64,000 nucleotides of DNA from Mixta sp. Marseille-Q2659. GTDB lineage: Bacteria > Pseudomonadota > Gammaproteobacteria > Enterobacterales > Enterobacteriaceae. How positions within the stretch are numbered: the stretch's first letter is position 1; each line of letters opens with the position of its first letter. Below the pieces are notes generated by a model that was not told where the DNA came from, did not search any database, and saw only the letters and a list, made by a program, of their open reading frames with translations. The DNA lies in assembly GCF_940807255.1 (NCBI RefSeq), contig NZ_CALNWY010000018.1, positions 18,326 to 82,325 on the forward strand. Direction: 5' to 3'. Position numbers and translations under genes: made by a program. This document shows positions 9,476 through 18,031 of the stretch, in pieces.

Positions 9476-10253
9476 GTGGATTGCCACGCTGAATCAGCTG
9501 CAGGCCGAGCGGCAATCGTGCGTATTGATTACCGTACTTAATGAACGCGGCTCGGTGCCGCGCGATCGCGGCAGTAAAATGATCGTCACGGCGGATAAGC
9601 AATTCTTTACGATTGGCGGCGGCCATCTGGAGTTTCAGTGCGTGGAAATGGCGCGCGCGATGCTGCAACAGAAGCGCACCGCTACTCACTGTGAGCCGTT
9701 TAATCTTGGCGCCCGGCTGGGACAGTGCTGCGGTGGGATGGCGACCATTCTGTTTGAGCCACTGCTCTGTGAGCAGCCGCAGATCGCCGTATTTGGCGCC
9801 GGACACGTCGGTCAGGCGCTGGTAAATCTGCTGTCAACGTTACCCTGTCACGTTAACTGGATCGACGAACGCAATGAGATGTTTACACAGGTGCCGCCTG
9901 GCGTAACCCTTTGTTGTGAGGAAGATCCGGTGGCGTATGTTCAACAGCTGCCGCCTGACAGCTATTACATCATCATGACGCATCATCATCCGCTCGATCT
10001 GGCGCTTTGCGAGGCGGTACTACGACGCGGAGATTATCGCTATGTCGGCGTGATTGGCTCGCAAACCAAGCGCCAGCGCTTTATCTGGCGTCTGAGCGGT
10101 AAAGGCTTTAGCCAGCCGCAGCTTGATCGGTTGCGCTGTCCGATTGGGCTGCCGGAAGTGACGGGCAAGCTGCCGGCGGAAATCGCCGTTGCCGTAGCGG
10201 CAGAAATTATTGCCGTTTATCAACAGCAGCAGAACGCTGGCACCACCGGTTAA
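9462..10253 (+). CDS. xdhC: XdhC, molybdenum cofactor insertion chaperone for xanthine dehydrogenase
   Basis: XdhC binds molybdenum cofactor, promotes its sulfuration and delivers it to XdhB; it is not part of the mature enzyme. The protein has 263 residues. The N-terminal half has TVLNERGSVPRDRGSKM and GGGHLE, followed by LGQCCGG. The Rossmann-like half has FGAGHVGQALV and YVGVIGSQTKRQR. The ATG at 9462 follows AGGAGAAG inside the end of xdhB. It is the last gene of the guaD-xdhABC operon; dcp follows after 49 bases. Confidence 0.92.
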   Translation: MSPHEWIATLNQLQAERQSCVLITVLNERGSVPRDRGSKMIVTADKQFFTIGGGHLEFQCVEMARAMLQQKRTATHCEPFNLGARLGQCCGGMATILFEPLLCEQPQIAVFGAGHVGQALVNLLSTLPCHVNWIDERNEMFTQVPPGVTLCCEEDPVAYVQQLPPDSYYIIMTHHHPLDLALCEAVLRRGDYRYVGVIGSQTKRQRFIWRLSGKGFSQPQLDRLRCPIGLPEVTGKLPAEIAVAVAAEIIAVYQQQQNAGTTG

Positions 10254-10302
10254 CTCCGCTTATGATTCTCTCTTTACAGGCAAGGAACAGGAGAGTAAGG
10301 AT

Positions 10303-12456
10303 ATGCGGTTATCGATGTTATTTTTCGCCGTGGGCCTGGCCCTGAGCGCCTCTGCTCAGGCCGCCGATGCCACGGCAAATCACGATCGGGAGAAAACCAT
10401 GTCCGGCGAACAGCAAAATCCCTTTAGCCAACCCAGTACGTTACCGTTTCAGGCGCCGCCTTTTGATCGCATAAAAGAGAGCGATTATCTGCCCGCGATT
10501 GAAGCAGGGATTGCGGAAAAACAGCAGGAGGTGGCGCGTATTGCTAACAGCGCCGACGCGCCGACGTTTGAAAACACTTACGTGGCGCTGGAGAAAAGCG
10601 GCCAGACGCTTAAGCGCGTCCTCAATGTATTTGGCGCAATGACCTCAGCCAATACCAACGATACGCTGCAAAAAATTGATGAAGAAACCGCGCCCAAACT
10701 GGCGGCGCTCGATGATGAAATTCACCTTAACAGCAAACTTTTTGCCCGCCTCGACAGCGTTTATCAACAGCGCGATAAGCTTCAGCTGGATGCCGAATCG
10801 CAACGGCTAATCGAGGTGACCTGGCAATCCTTCCAGCTGGCGGGCGCCAGCCTGAACGACCAGCAAAAAAATGAGCTGAAGGCGCTGAATCAGGAAGCGG
10901 CCACGCTCAGCACCCAGTTCACCAATCGCCTGCTGGCGGCCACCAAAGCGGGTGGCCTGCTGGTAAAAGGTAAGGCGGCGCTGGCCGGTCTGAGCGAGGG
11001 CGAAATCGCCGCCGCCGCCGAAGCGGCAGAGGCGCGCGGCCTGAAAAACCAGTTTTTGCTGGCGCTGCAGAACACTACCCAGCAGCCGGAACTGCAAAGC
11101 CTGTCAGATCGCGCGACGCGTGAAGCCTTATTTAACGCCTCCTGGAACCGGGCGGAAAAGGGCGATGACAACGACACGCGCCAGCTGATTGCGCGACTGG
11201 CGGCGGTACGTGCGCAGCAGGCGAAACTGCTGGGCTTCGACAGCTACGCCGCCTGGAAACTCCAGGATCAGATGGCGAAAACGCCGCAGGCGGCACTGGA
11301 TTTTATGCGTAATATCGTTCCGGCCGCGACGGCGCGCGCGCAACGCGAAGCGGCAGATATTCAGGCGGTTATTGATCAGCAGAAGGGCGACTTCAAGCTG
11401 GCGCCCTGGGACTGGAGCTTTTATGCCGAGCAGGTGCGTCGGGCAAAATACGATCTTGATGAGTCACAAATCCGTCCGTACTTTGAGCTGAACAATGTGC
11501 TGGAAAATGGCGTGTTCTACGCGGCCAATCAGCTCTACGGCCTGACCTTTAAACAGCGCAAGGATCTGCCGGTTTATCAGCCGGACGTGCGCGTTTATGA
11601 AGTGTTTGATAAAGACGGCAGCTCGCTGGCGCTGTTCTATACCGACTTCTTTAAGCGCGACAACAAAGGCGGCGGTGCCTGGATGAGCAATTTTGTCGAT
11701 CAGTCAAAACTGCTGGGCACCAAACCGGTGATTTACAACGTTGCTAACTTCAGCAAACCGGCAGCGGGTCAGCCTGCGCTACTGTCGTGGGATGATGTGA
11801 TTACCATGTTCCACGAATTCGGCCATGCGCTGCACTGCATGTTTGCCGATCAGCAGTATCCGAGCCTTTCCGGCACCGAAACCCCGCGTGATTTTGTCGA
11901 GTTTCCGTCGCAGTTTAATGAACACTGGGCCAGTGATGACAAGGTGTTTAAACATTTTGCCCGTCACTACCAGAGCGGCGAACCGATGCCGCAGGCGTTA
12001 CACGATAAAATCCTTAAGGCGGACAAGTTTAACAAAGGTTACGATATGACCGAGCTGCTGGCGGCGGCGCTGCTGGATATGCACTGGCACAGCATCAGCG
12101 CCGGTCAGCCGCAGCCGGATGTCGATCGGTTCGAGCAGGAGGCGCTGGCGCAGGATAAGGTCAATCTGCCGGAAGTGCCGCCGCGCTATCGTTCCAGCTA
12201 TTTCCAGCATATCTGGGGTAACGGCTACGCCGCCGGCTATTATGCCTATCTCTGGACGGAGATGCTGGCGGATGACGGTTTCGAATGGTTTAAAGAGCAT
12301 GGCGGGCTGACGCGTGAGAACGGCCAGCGCTTCCGGGATATGATTCTGTCGCGCGGTAACAGCAGCGATCTGAAACAGCTTTACCACGACTGGCGCGGCC
12401 ACGATCCTGAAATAGAACCGATGTTGATTAACCGCGGCCTGAAAGAAGTCCCCTAA
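10303..12456 (+). CDS. dcp: Dipeptidyl carboxypeptidase Dcp (M3 metallopeptidase) with signal peptide
   Basis: A zinc peptidase that removes dipeptides from the C-terminus of peptides. It has 717 residues, with the catalytic HEFGH motif at about residues 503-507 (MFHEFGHALHCMF) and the third ligand region downstream (GTETPRDFVEFPSQ). The ATG at 10303 follows GGAGAGTAAGGAT and starts a clear signal peptide ending in SAQA-AD, so the product is probably periplasmic. An internal ATG (MSGEQQNP) about 32 codons on would give a form without the signal peptide, closer in size to E. coli Dcp (681 residues). It ends at a strong terminator that also lies in the leader of the beta-lactamase gene. Confidence 0.9.
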   Translation: MRLSMLFFAVGLALSASAQAADATANHDREKTMSGEQQNPFSQPSTLPFQAPPFDRIKESDYLPAIEAGIAEKQQEVARIANSADAPTFENTYVALEKSGQTLKRVLNVFGAMTSANTNDTLQKIDEETAPKLAALDDEIHLNSKLFARLDSVYQQRDKLQLDAESQRLIEVTWQSFQLAGASLNDQQKNELKALNQEAATLSTQFTNRLLAATKAGGLLVKGKAALAGLSEGEIAAAAEAAEARGLKNQFLLALQNTTQQPELQSLSDRATREALFNASWNRAEKGDDNDTRQLIARLAAVRAQQAKLLGFDSYAAWKLQDQMAKTPQAALDFMRNIVPAATARAQREAADIQAVIDQQKGDFKLAPWDWSFYAEQVRRAKYDLDESQIRPYFELNNVLENGVFYAANQLYGLTFKQRKDLPVYQPDVRVYEVFDKDGSSLALFYTDFFKRDNKGGGAWMSNFVDQSKLLGTKPVIYNVANFSKPAAGQPALLSWDDVITMFHEFGHALHCMFADQQYPSLSGTETPRDFVEFPSQFNEHWASDDKVFKHFARHYQSGEPMPQALHDKILKADKFNKGYDMTELLAAALLDMHWHSISAGQPQPDVDRFEQEALAQDKVNLPEVPPRYRSSYFQHIWGNGYAAGYYAYLWTEMLADDGFEWFKEHGGLTRENGQRFRDMILSRGNSSDLKQLYHDWRGHDPEIEPMLINRGLKEVP

Positions 12457-12479
12457 GGTTTCACCGCACACAATAAGAA

Positions 12480-12506
12480 CAAAAAGGGCAGCAATGCCCT
12501 TTTTTA
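12480..12506 (+). terminator. Terminator after dcp, in the leader of the beta-lactamase gene
   Basis: AAAAGGGCA pairs with TGCCCTTTT across a short loop and is followed by a T-run. It lies 24 bases before the bla start codon, so any bla transcript starting in or before dcp must pass it. Confidence 0.8.
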
Positions 12507-12529
12507 CAGCTGTTAAAAAGGACGTTGCA

Positions 12530-13396
12530 ATGCATAAAAGCTGTTTATGGCGCTGTTCGCTGCTGGCTGGATTACTTTCGCTTTGGTCAGCCGGCGCACT
12601 GGCTGATGACGCCTCGCTCACTCAAAAACTGGCCGAACTGGAGAAAGCCAACGGCGGGCGGCTGGGCGTTGCCTGGATTGATGGCGATCAGCGTTACGGC
12701 TATCGCGCCAGTGAACGTTTTCCAATGACCAGCACCTTTAAAGCGCTGGCGGTGGCGGCCATTCTGGATAAAAGCATTGGCCAGCCCGATCTGCTGGAAA
12801 AAAAGGTCATGATTAAAAACGGCGATCGCGTGCCATGGACGCCGGTAACCGGTAATTATATTGGTAAAGCGATGACCATCGCGGCCCTGTGCGCGGCGGC
12901 TATCGAGTACAGCGATAACCTTGCAGCTAACTATTTGCTTGATCAACTGGGTGGGCCGCGAGGCGTTACCGTTTTTGCGCGCCAGCTGGGCGATCCCCTT
13001 ACACGGCTTGATCGTGTCGAACCGGCGCTGAACAGTGCGAGGCCAGGGGATATCCGCGATACCAGCACGCCCGCCGCAATGGCGGCCAACTTAAATAAGC
13101 TGGTGCTGGGCGATGCGTTACCGCCGCCGCAGCGTCAACTGCTGATCCGCTGGCTGAAGCAAAACACCACCGGCAATGAGAGCATTCGTGCCGGTGTGCC
13201 AGCTGACTGGACGGTGGGCGATAAAACCGGCGCCGGTGATTACGGCAGTACCAACGATCTGGCGGTGATCTGGCCCGCGCAGGGAAAACCTAAAATCCTG
13301 GCGATCTACTATACCCAGCAGCAACAGAAAGCGGCCAACAACAAAGCGGTGCTGGCAGCAGCAACCCGCGCCGTTATCAGTGAGCTTCAACCATAA
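12530..13396 (+). CDS. bla: Class A beta-lactamase, probably intrinsic chromosomal type
   Basis: A periplasmic serine beta-lactamase of 288 residues with a signal peptide ending near GALA-DD. All class A motifs are present: S-T-F-K with Ser68, S-D-N at 128-130, E-P-A-L-N with Glu164 as the general base, and K-T-G near residue 232. The stretch ARPGDIRDTSTPAAMA is typical of the branch that includes CTX-M and the chromosomal RAHN and ERP enzymes; placement within it is from memory. There is no adjacent ampR-type regulator and no mobile element, which supports an intrinsic gene. The ATG at 12530 has AAAAAGGA upstream. The spectrum cannot be read from sequence. Confidence 0.92.
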   Translation: MHKSCLWRCSLLAGLLSLWSAGALADDASLTQKLAELEKANGGRLGVAWIDGDQRYGYRASERFPMTSTFKALAVAAILDKSIGQPDLLEKKVMIKNGDRVPWTPVTGNYIGKAMTIAALCAAAIEYSDNLAANYLLDQLGGPRGVTVFARQLGDPLTRLDRVEPALNSARPGDIRDTSTPAAMAANLNKLVLGDALPPPQRQLLIRWLKQNTTGNESIRAGVPADWTVGDKTGAGDYGSTNDLAVIWPAQGKPKILAIYYTQQQQKAANNKAVLAAATRAVISELQP

Positions 13397-13514
13397 GTTG
13401 CCCGTAACAGCGCTAAATTTCCGGTGAACCTGAGTTATAGGCAAACAGGCGAATCTGGCTTATCCGTTACCGTGAATCTGGGCCTTGCGTTTACAGGCGA
13501 ACCAGGGCTCCATA

Positions 13515-13541
13515 ACAAAAGCCGGGCGCTTTACCCGGTCT
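13515..13541 (-). terminator. Terminator after hpxO
   Basis: On the minus strand CCGGG, a seven-base loop and CCCGG are followed by CTTTTGTT. It lies about 50 bases beyond the hpxO stop codon, in the convergent space with bla. Confidence 0.6.
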
Positions 13542-13588
13542 TGTTAAGCATATTTCCGTCGCGACGTTCGTTTTACCGCCGCGATGCT

Positions 13589-14746
13589 TTACCCCAGCGG
13601 GCCGCCGAGAATGGTTTCGCACATGCCGTTCAGGATACGCTCGCCGGTTTCCTGTTTTAGCTCTTCATACCAGGCCTGAGTAATGGCTGGCGCTTTGCCA
13701 TGGGTAACCTCACAGCGCTTGCGCGCTTTCAGCACCAGATCCCTGACCCGATCCGCGCGACGCGCCTCATAACGCTGCAGCGCATCTTCAATGCCCAATG
13801 AATGCGACTGCAGGGTTAACGCCAGCACCACCGCATCTTCCATCGCTGCACAGCCGCCCTGACCAATATCCGGCGTGGTGCTGTGTCCGGCATCGCCCAG
13901 TAGCGCTACGCGACCTTTAACCAGCTGCGAAAAAGGATCGATATCATGGATTTCAATGCGGTTGGTGGTGTCAGGATTAATGGCAGCGATCAGCTTCTGC
14001 ACCGGCGCGGCCCAGCCGCTGAAATAGCGGGTTAAGTCCGCTTTGACGCTGCTGCGATCTTCGGCCAGCCCTTTAGCTAACGGCACATCGAAGAAGAAAT
14101 AGAAGCGGTTGCCGCTGACCGGCATCAATGAAACGCGTTTGCCTTCGCCGACAAAGGTCGTCCACTGATCGGCGGGCGCAATGCTTTCATCGATGGTGAC
14201 CAGGCCATTCCAGTTAACGTAACCCGCATAACGGCGTTCAGCCTGCTGGCCGGTTACATAAGAACGTATTACAGAGTGAGTGCCATCAGCGGCGATCAGA
14301 AAGTCGCCGCGCGCTTCGCTGCCATCGTCAAACCAGGCGGTCACGCCCGCGGCGTCCTGTTCAACATGGCTGACGCGCTTGCCGAAGTTTACGCGCTGCG
14401 TACCGTACTGATTAAGCAGCATCGCCTGTAAATCGGCACGCGCGACCGGATAAGGGCGCTCGCCGACATTCTCCACCAGCGGTGCCATTGAAAAGCGGGT
14501 CAGGGGCTGGCCGTGTTGAAAATCGTGATAGGCCATAAACGCCATATTGCCGCCCAGCGCCTGAAGCTCTGTTTTCAGGCCCAGAAAGTTCAGGCATTTG
14601 ACGCCGTTGGGCCAGACAGAGATCGCCGCGCCAACCGGACGCAGGGTTTTTACCGCCTCATAGACTTCGGTCTGATAGCCAAACTTTTCCAGCGCCAGCG
14701 CTGCGCACATACCGCCGATTCCGCCACCGATTACGATCGCTTTCAT
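13589..14746 (-). CDS. hpxO: FAD-dependent urate hydroxylase HpxO
   Basis: A flavoprotein monooxygenase that converts urate to 5-hydroxyisourate with NADH and oxygen. It has 385 residues. The FAD-binding start MKAIVIGGGIGGMCAALAL, the VGAAISVWPNGVKCL segment, the DG-type motif LIAADGTHS and the second FAD motif LLGDAGHSTTPDIGQGG closely match Klebsiella HpxO, as does the ending GERILNGMCETILGGPLG. The ATG at 14746 is preceded by AAGGAGAC. A sigma-54 promoter lies just upstream. It completes the route from guanine through xanthine and urate started by guaD-xdhABC; the downstream hpxT and hpxQ functions are not in this window. Confidence 0.92.
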   Translation of the reverse strand: MKAIVIGGGIGGMCAALALEKFGYQTEVYEAVKTLRPVGAAISVWPNGVKCLNFLGLKTELQALGGNMAFMAYHDFQHGQPLTRFSMAPLVENVGERPYPVARADLQAMLLNQYGTQRVNFGKRVSHVEQDAAGVTAWFDDGSEARGDFLIAADGTHSVIRSYVTGQQAERRYAGYVNWNGLVTIDESIAPADQWTTFVGEGKRVSLMPVSGNRFYFFFDVPLAKGLAEDRSSVKADLTRYFSGWAAPVQKLIAAINPDTTNRIEIHDIDPFSQLVKGRVALLGDAGHSTTPDIGQGGCAAMEDAVVLALTLQSHSLGIEDALQRYEARRADRVRDLVLKARKRCEVTHGKAPAITQAWYEELKQETGERILNGMCETILGGPLG

Positions 14747-14777
14747 TGCCGTCTCCTTGCTGTTGATAACAGGAGGT

Positions 14778-14794
14778 TGCAACTTTCGTACCAG
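14778..14794 (-). promoter_or_regulatory. Sigma-54 promoter of hpxO
   Basis: On the minus strand CTGGTACG, AAAG, TTGCA matches the sigma-54 consensus YTGGCACG-N4-TTGCW at all but one fixed base, with the obligatory ten-base GG to GC gap. It ends about 31 bases before the hpxO start. A degenerate copy lacking GG (CTGAAACG-AAAG-TTGCA) lies 105 bases upstream, at about 14883-14899. Confidence 0.7.
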
Positions 14795-14902
14795 CTATAA
14801 AGGCGCAAAACCACCGCTTTTAGCGCTGCGGCTGCGCCTTTACAGGGCAAGGGGCGTTAAAAAGGCATCGTCAGAGTGCAAACTGCAACTTTCGTTTCAG
14901 CA

Positions 14903-15826
14903 TTAAAATATCGAGCAGCCGAGACGTTCGGAGAGCAATTCCAGCGCCGCGATGCCCGCCAGCGAATTGCCAGAGGCATCGAGACCCGGCGACCAGACGG
15001 CAATCGACATCTCGCCGGGAATGATAGCGATAATACCGCCGCCAACACCCGATTTCGCTGGCATGCCGACGCGCCAGGCAAATTCACCGGCGCCGTCATA
15101 CATGCCGCTGGTGATCAGCAGAGCGTTGATCTGCCTCGTCTGGCGCACCGACAGTATCGGTTCCGCCTCGCCAAAAGGTTTGCCCTGATTCGCCAGGTAG
15201 AAGAAACAGCGCGCCAGTTCAAGGCAGCTCATTGAGAGCGAGCAGTAGTGGAAGTAGGTTTGCAGCACGCTCTGTACATCGTTCTCAAAGTTGCCGAAGG
15301 ATTTCATCAGCCAGGCAATAGCGGCATTACGCGCAGAGTGATCGAACTCGGAACGGGCAACATAGCGGTCATAATTCACCGTCGGCTCGCCGCACAGCTG
15401 ACGCACCACTTCCAGCATACGCTGACGCGGCGCGGTCAGGCGGGTTTCCAGCATATCGCAGATCACCAGCGCGCCCGCGTTAATAAAAGGATTACGCGGC
15501 TTACCGCGCTCGATCTCCAGCTGCACCAGCGAATTAAACGGCTGGCCGGACGGCTCTTTCCCCACGCGCTGCCAGATCTCCTGCTCCTGATAACGCGTTT
15601 GCGCCAGCGTCAGGGAAAGCACTTTGGAAATAGACTGAATAGAGAAGCGAACGTCGGCGTCGCCCGCCTGGAACATGCTGCCGTCATGGGTAAGAACCGC
15701 GATGCCCAGCCCGTCAGGAGAGACCTGCGCCAGCGCCGGAATATAGTCGGCCACCTTTCCCTGTCGGGTTAGTGGACGCACCTGATGCAGGATCGCTTCC
15801 AGTAAGGCATTACTGAGTTCAGCCAC
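14903..15826 (-). CDS. glsA: Glutaminase (serine-dependent beta-lactamase fold family)
   Basis: Converts glutamine to glutamate and ammonia. The S-x-x-K nucleophile lies in [12 protein letters not shown], and the family blocks [30 protein letters not shown] and [10 protein letters not shown] match E. coli YneH (GlsB). I place the start at GTG 15826 because GGAG lies nine bases upstream and this gives 307 residues, as in E. coli; upstream in-frame codons are open but unlike the family. The next gene upstream on this strand is a reductase 135 bases away, and hpxO follows downstream. Confidence 0.88.
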   Translation of the reverse strand: MAELSNALLEAILHQVRPLTRQGKVADYIPALAQVSPDGLGIAVLTHDGSMFQAGDADVRFSIQSISKVLSLTLAQTRYQEQEIWQRVGKEPSGQPFNSLVQLEIERGKPRNPFINAGALVICDMLETRLTAPRQRMLEVVRQLCGEPTVNYDRYVARSEFDHSARNAAIAWLMKSFGNFENDVQSVLQTYFHYCSLSMSCLELARCFFYLANQGKPFGEAEPILSVRQTRQINALLITSGMYDGAGEFAWRVGMPAKSGVGGGIIAIIPGEMSIAVWSPGLDASGNSLAGIAALELLSERLGCSIF

Positions 15827-15961
15827 GACGATATTCTCCGTTATGTTAGATGGCGCAGCATGATCGGAGGTTGCAGGCGCGTCGTCAACGGCTGAAGAGA
15901 AAAAGAGGGCACAGTTACTGGAAACAGCGAAGAACCGCCAGCGCCAGGCTGGCGGCAAGGA

Positions 15962-17029
15962 TCAGGATGGGATAATACGGTTGGCTTTCAGCTTATCGAA
16001 CAGCGAGAAGAACGCATCACGGGTGGCGCGATAGCCGGTAAAGCCCGCTTTGCGGCTCTTGCTGATATCAGTAAACACTTCCATCGGGCGACCCAGATCG
16101 GCATCGGTATGCCACCAGGAGGCGAGGCGATTAACGTCCGCTTCACGTAGCTGGTATTTTTGCGCAATCTGTTGCCAGTCGTGATCGACGCCCACCATCC
16201 GGTGTTCCAGCGGCTGCATCTCGCCGGGGAAAGGCGCAGCCTCAATACCAAAGTAATCGGCGATCTGCTGCCACATCCATTTCCAGCGGAAAACGTCGCC
16301 GTTTACCACGTTAAAATCTTCATTTTTCGCTGACGGCGACGTCGCCGCCCATTCCAGCTGCTCGGCAAGCAGCCCGGCATCGGTCATATCGGTCACGCCG
16401 TTCCACTGCGCTTCTGAGCCAGGGAAGATAAAGGGACGACCGGTCTCTTTACACAAGGTCGCGTAGACTGCCAGCGTCTGGCCCATGTTCATGGCGTTGC
16501 CCAGCGCATAGCCGATAACGGTGTGCGGACGATGCACGCTCCAGGTACAGCCATATTTTTTCGCGGCGGCAAAAAGTTCATCTTCCTGCGCGTAGTAAAA
16601 GTTATCGACCGGCTGACGGCCTTGCTCCTCGCGGAACGGCGTCATCGGCACACTGCCTTTACCATAAGCATCAAACGGGCCGAGATAGTGTTTCAGGCCA
16701 GTCACCAGCGCGACGTGGCTGCCCTGCAGACGTTCGCCCAGCGCTTCCAGCACGTTACGGACCATCGCGCCGTTAACCCGAATATTCTCTTTTTCATTGG
16801 TCTGGCGTGACCAGACGCTAAAGAAAACGCTGTCGAAGCGCAGGCCGTCCAGCGCGGTGTTTACCGACTCCGGCGAGGTTAAATCAGCGGTCAGTGAGTG
16901 ACAGCCCTGCGGCACCGGCGCGCGTCCACGAGAAAGGCCGTAAACGTCCCAGCCGTCCGCCTGTAATTTTTCTGCCAGCGCGCTGCCTACCACGCCGCTG
17001 ACGCCTACGATTAATGCTTTTTTACTCAT
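15962..17029 (-). CDS. SDR family oxidoreductase of the PRISE (progesterone 5-beta-reductase/iridoid synthase-like) type
   Basis: A 355-residue NAD(P)H-dependent extended SDR. The nucleotide-binding motif is ALIVGVSGVVGSALAEKL. The segments VTGLKHYLGPFDAYG, FYYAQEDELF and WSVHRPHTVIGYA are typical of PRISE enone reductases, which reduce activated C=C bonds; the physiological substrate is unknown. The ATG at 17029 follows CAGGAGG. It is divergent from the LysR gene at 17126 with 96 bases between, so that regulator probably controls it. Confidence 0.8.
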   Translation of the reverse strand: MSKKALIVGVSGVVGSALAEKLQADGWDVYGLSRGRAPVPQGCHSLTADLTSPESVNTALDGLRFDSVFFSVWSRQTNEKENIRVNGAMVRNVLEALGERLQGSHVALVTGLKHYLGPFDAYGKGSVPMTPFREEQGRQPVDNFYYAQEDELFAAAKKYGCTWSVHRPHTVIGYALGNAMNMGQTLAVYATLCKETGRPFIFPGSEAQWNGVTDMTDAGLLAEQLEWAATSPSAKNEDFNVVNGDVFRWKWMWQQIADYFGIEAAPFPGEMQPLEHRMVGVDHDWQQIAQKYQLREADVNRLASWWHTDADLGRPMEVFTDISKSRKAGFTGYRATRDAFFSLFDKLKANRIIPS

Positions 17030-17125
17030 TACGCCTCCTGTAACAGATACTAATAAGCATAGTGCGGAATTAAATTCATATCTGAGGTATAAATTCACAG
17101 CATTTCGGAACAGGATTCATAAATC

Positions 17126-18031
17126 ATGATCGGCAATGATTTGCTGAAGGGAATTATGCCCTTTGTCGCAACGGTGGAGGCGGGTAGTTTCAGCGCGGCC
17201 GCCGAACGGCTGAATCTGACCAGTTCGGCGATCAGTAAAAGTATAGCGAAACTGGAGCAGCGACTGGGTTCGCAACTGTTTGAGCGCACGACGCGCAGTC
17301 TGCGTTTGACCGATGCCGGAGAAGCCTATTACCAGACCTGTCAACGCGTCGTGAATGAGCTGAGCGAGGCGGAAACGGTACTGGCGGCGCAGCGTAGCCA
17401 TGCGGTGGGACGTCTGCGCGTGGCAGTGCCGATGACTTTTGGCCGCACACACGTGATGCCGCTGATTAACGCCTTTTGCCATGACAATCCCGATCTGCGA
17501 ATCAATATGACCTTTGCCGATCGCTTTGTGGATCTGTTTGAGGAAAATATTGATATTGCGGTACGTATCGGCGGCCCGGCGGATTATCCCGCCTCGCTGG
17601 GGATGCGCTATCTCGGCAATGAGCAGTTAGTGTTTTGCGCCGCGCCAGATTATCTGCAGCGCTACGGCACGCCGCAGCATCTGGATGAGCTGGAACAGCA
17701 TCGGGCGATTGCCTATGAACGCGTTGATGGCACCAACACGCCGTGGCGCTTTATCGCAGCCGACGGCCGCATTGCCAGCCGAACGATTAATCATGCGATG
17801 GCTATGGGCGACAGTGAAGCGCAGCTGAGCGCGGTCAGCGCCGGGTTGGGGATCGCGCAGATGGCAACCTGGTTGATCCGCGACGCCGAGCAGGCGGGCA
17901 GGGTAAAGATTATTCTGCCGCAGCTGATACTGGATGGGCTGCCGCTTTACCTGGTGTGGCCGCGCAAAAAGCAACTGCTGCCGAAGGTGGATGCTTTACT
18001 GCACGCGCTGCAGCACTTATCGATTCGCTAA
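17126..18031 (+). CDS. LysR family transcriptional regulator
   Basis: A 301-residue regulator with an N-terminal winged HTH (residues about 5-64: FSAAAERLNLTSSAISKSI) and a periplasmic-binding-protein-like sensor domain. It most resembles the AaeR/DmlR-like branch of LysR proteins. Its divergent partner, the PRISE-type reductase, is the likely target and the 96-base gap the likely operator region. Its last four bases overlap the convergent metal exporter gene. Confidence 0.88.
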   Translation: MIGNDLLKGIMPFVATVEAGSFSAAAERLNLTSSAISKSIAKLEQRLGSQLFERTTRSLRLTDAGEAYYQTCQRVVNELSEAETVLAAQRSHAVGRLRVAVPMTFGRTHVMPLINAFCHDNPDLRINMTFADRFVDLFEENIDIAVRIGGPADYPASLGMRYLGNEQLVFCAAPDYLQRYGTPQHLDELEQHRAIAYERVDGTNTPWRFIAADGRIASRTINHAMAMGDSEAQLSAVSAGLGIAQMATWLIRDAEQAGRVKIILPQLILDGLPLYLVWPRKKQLLPKVDALLHALQHLSIR

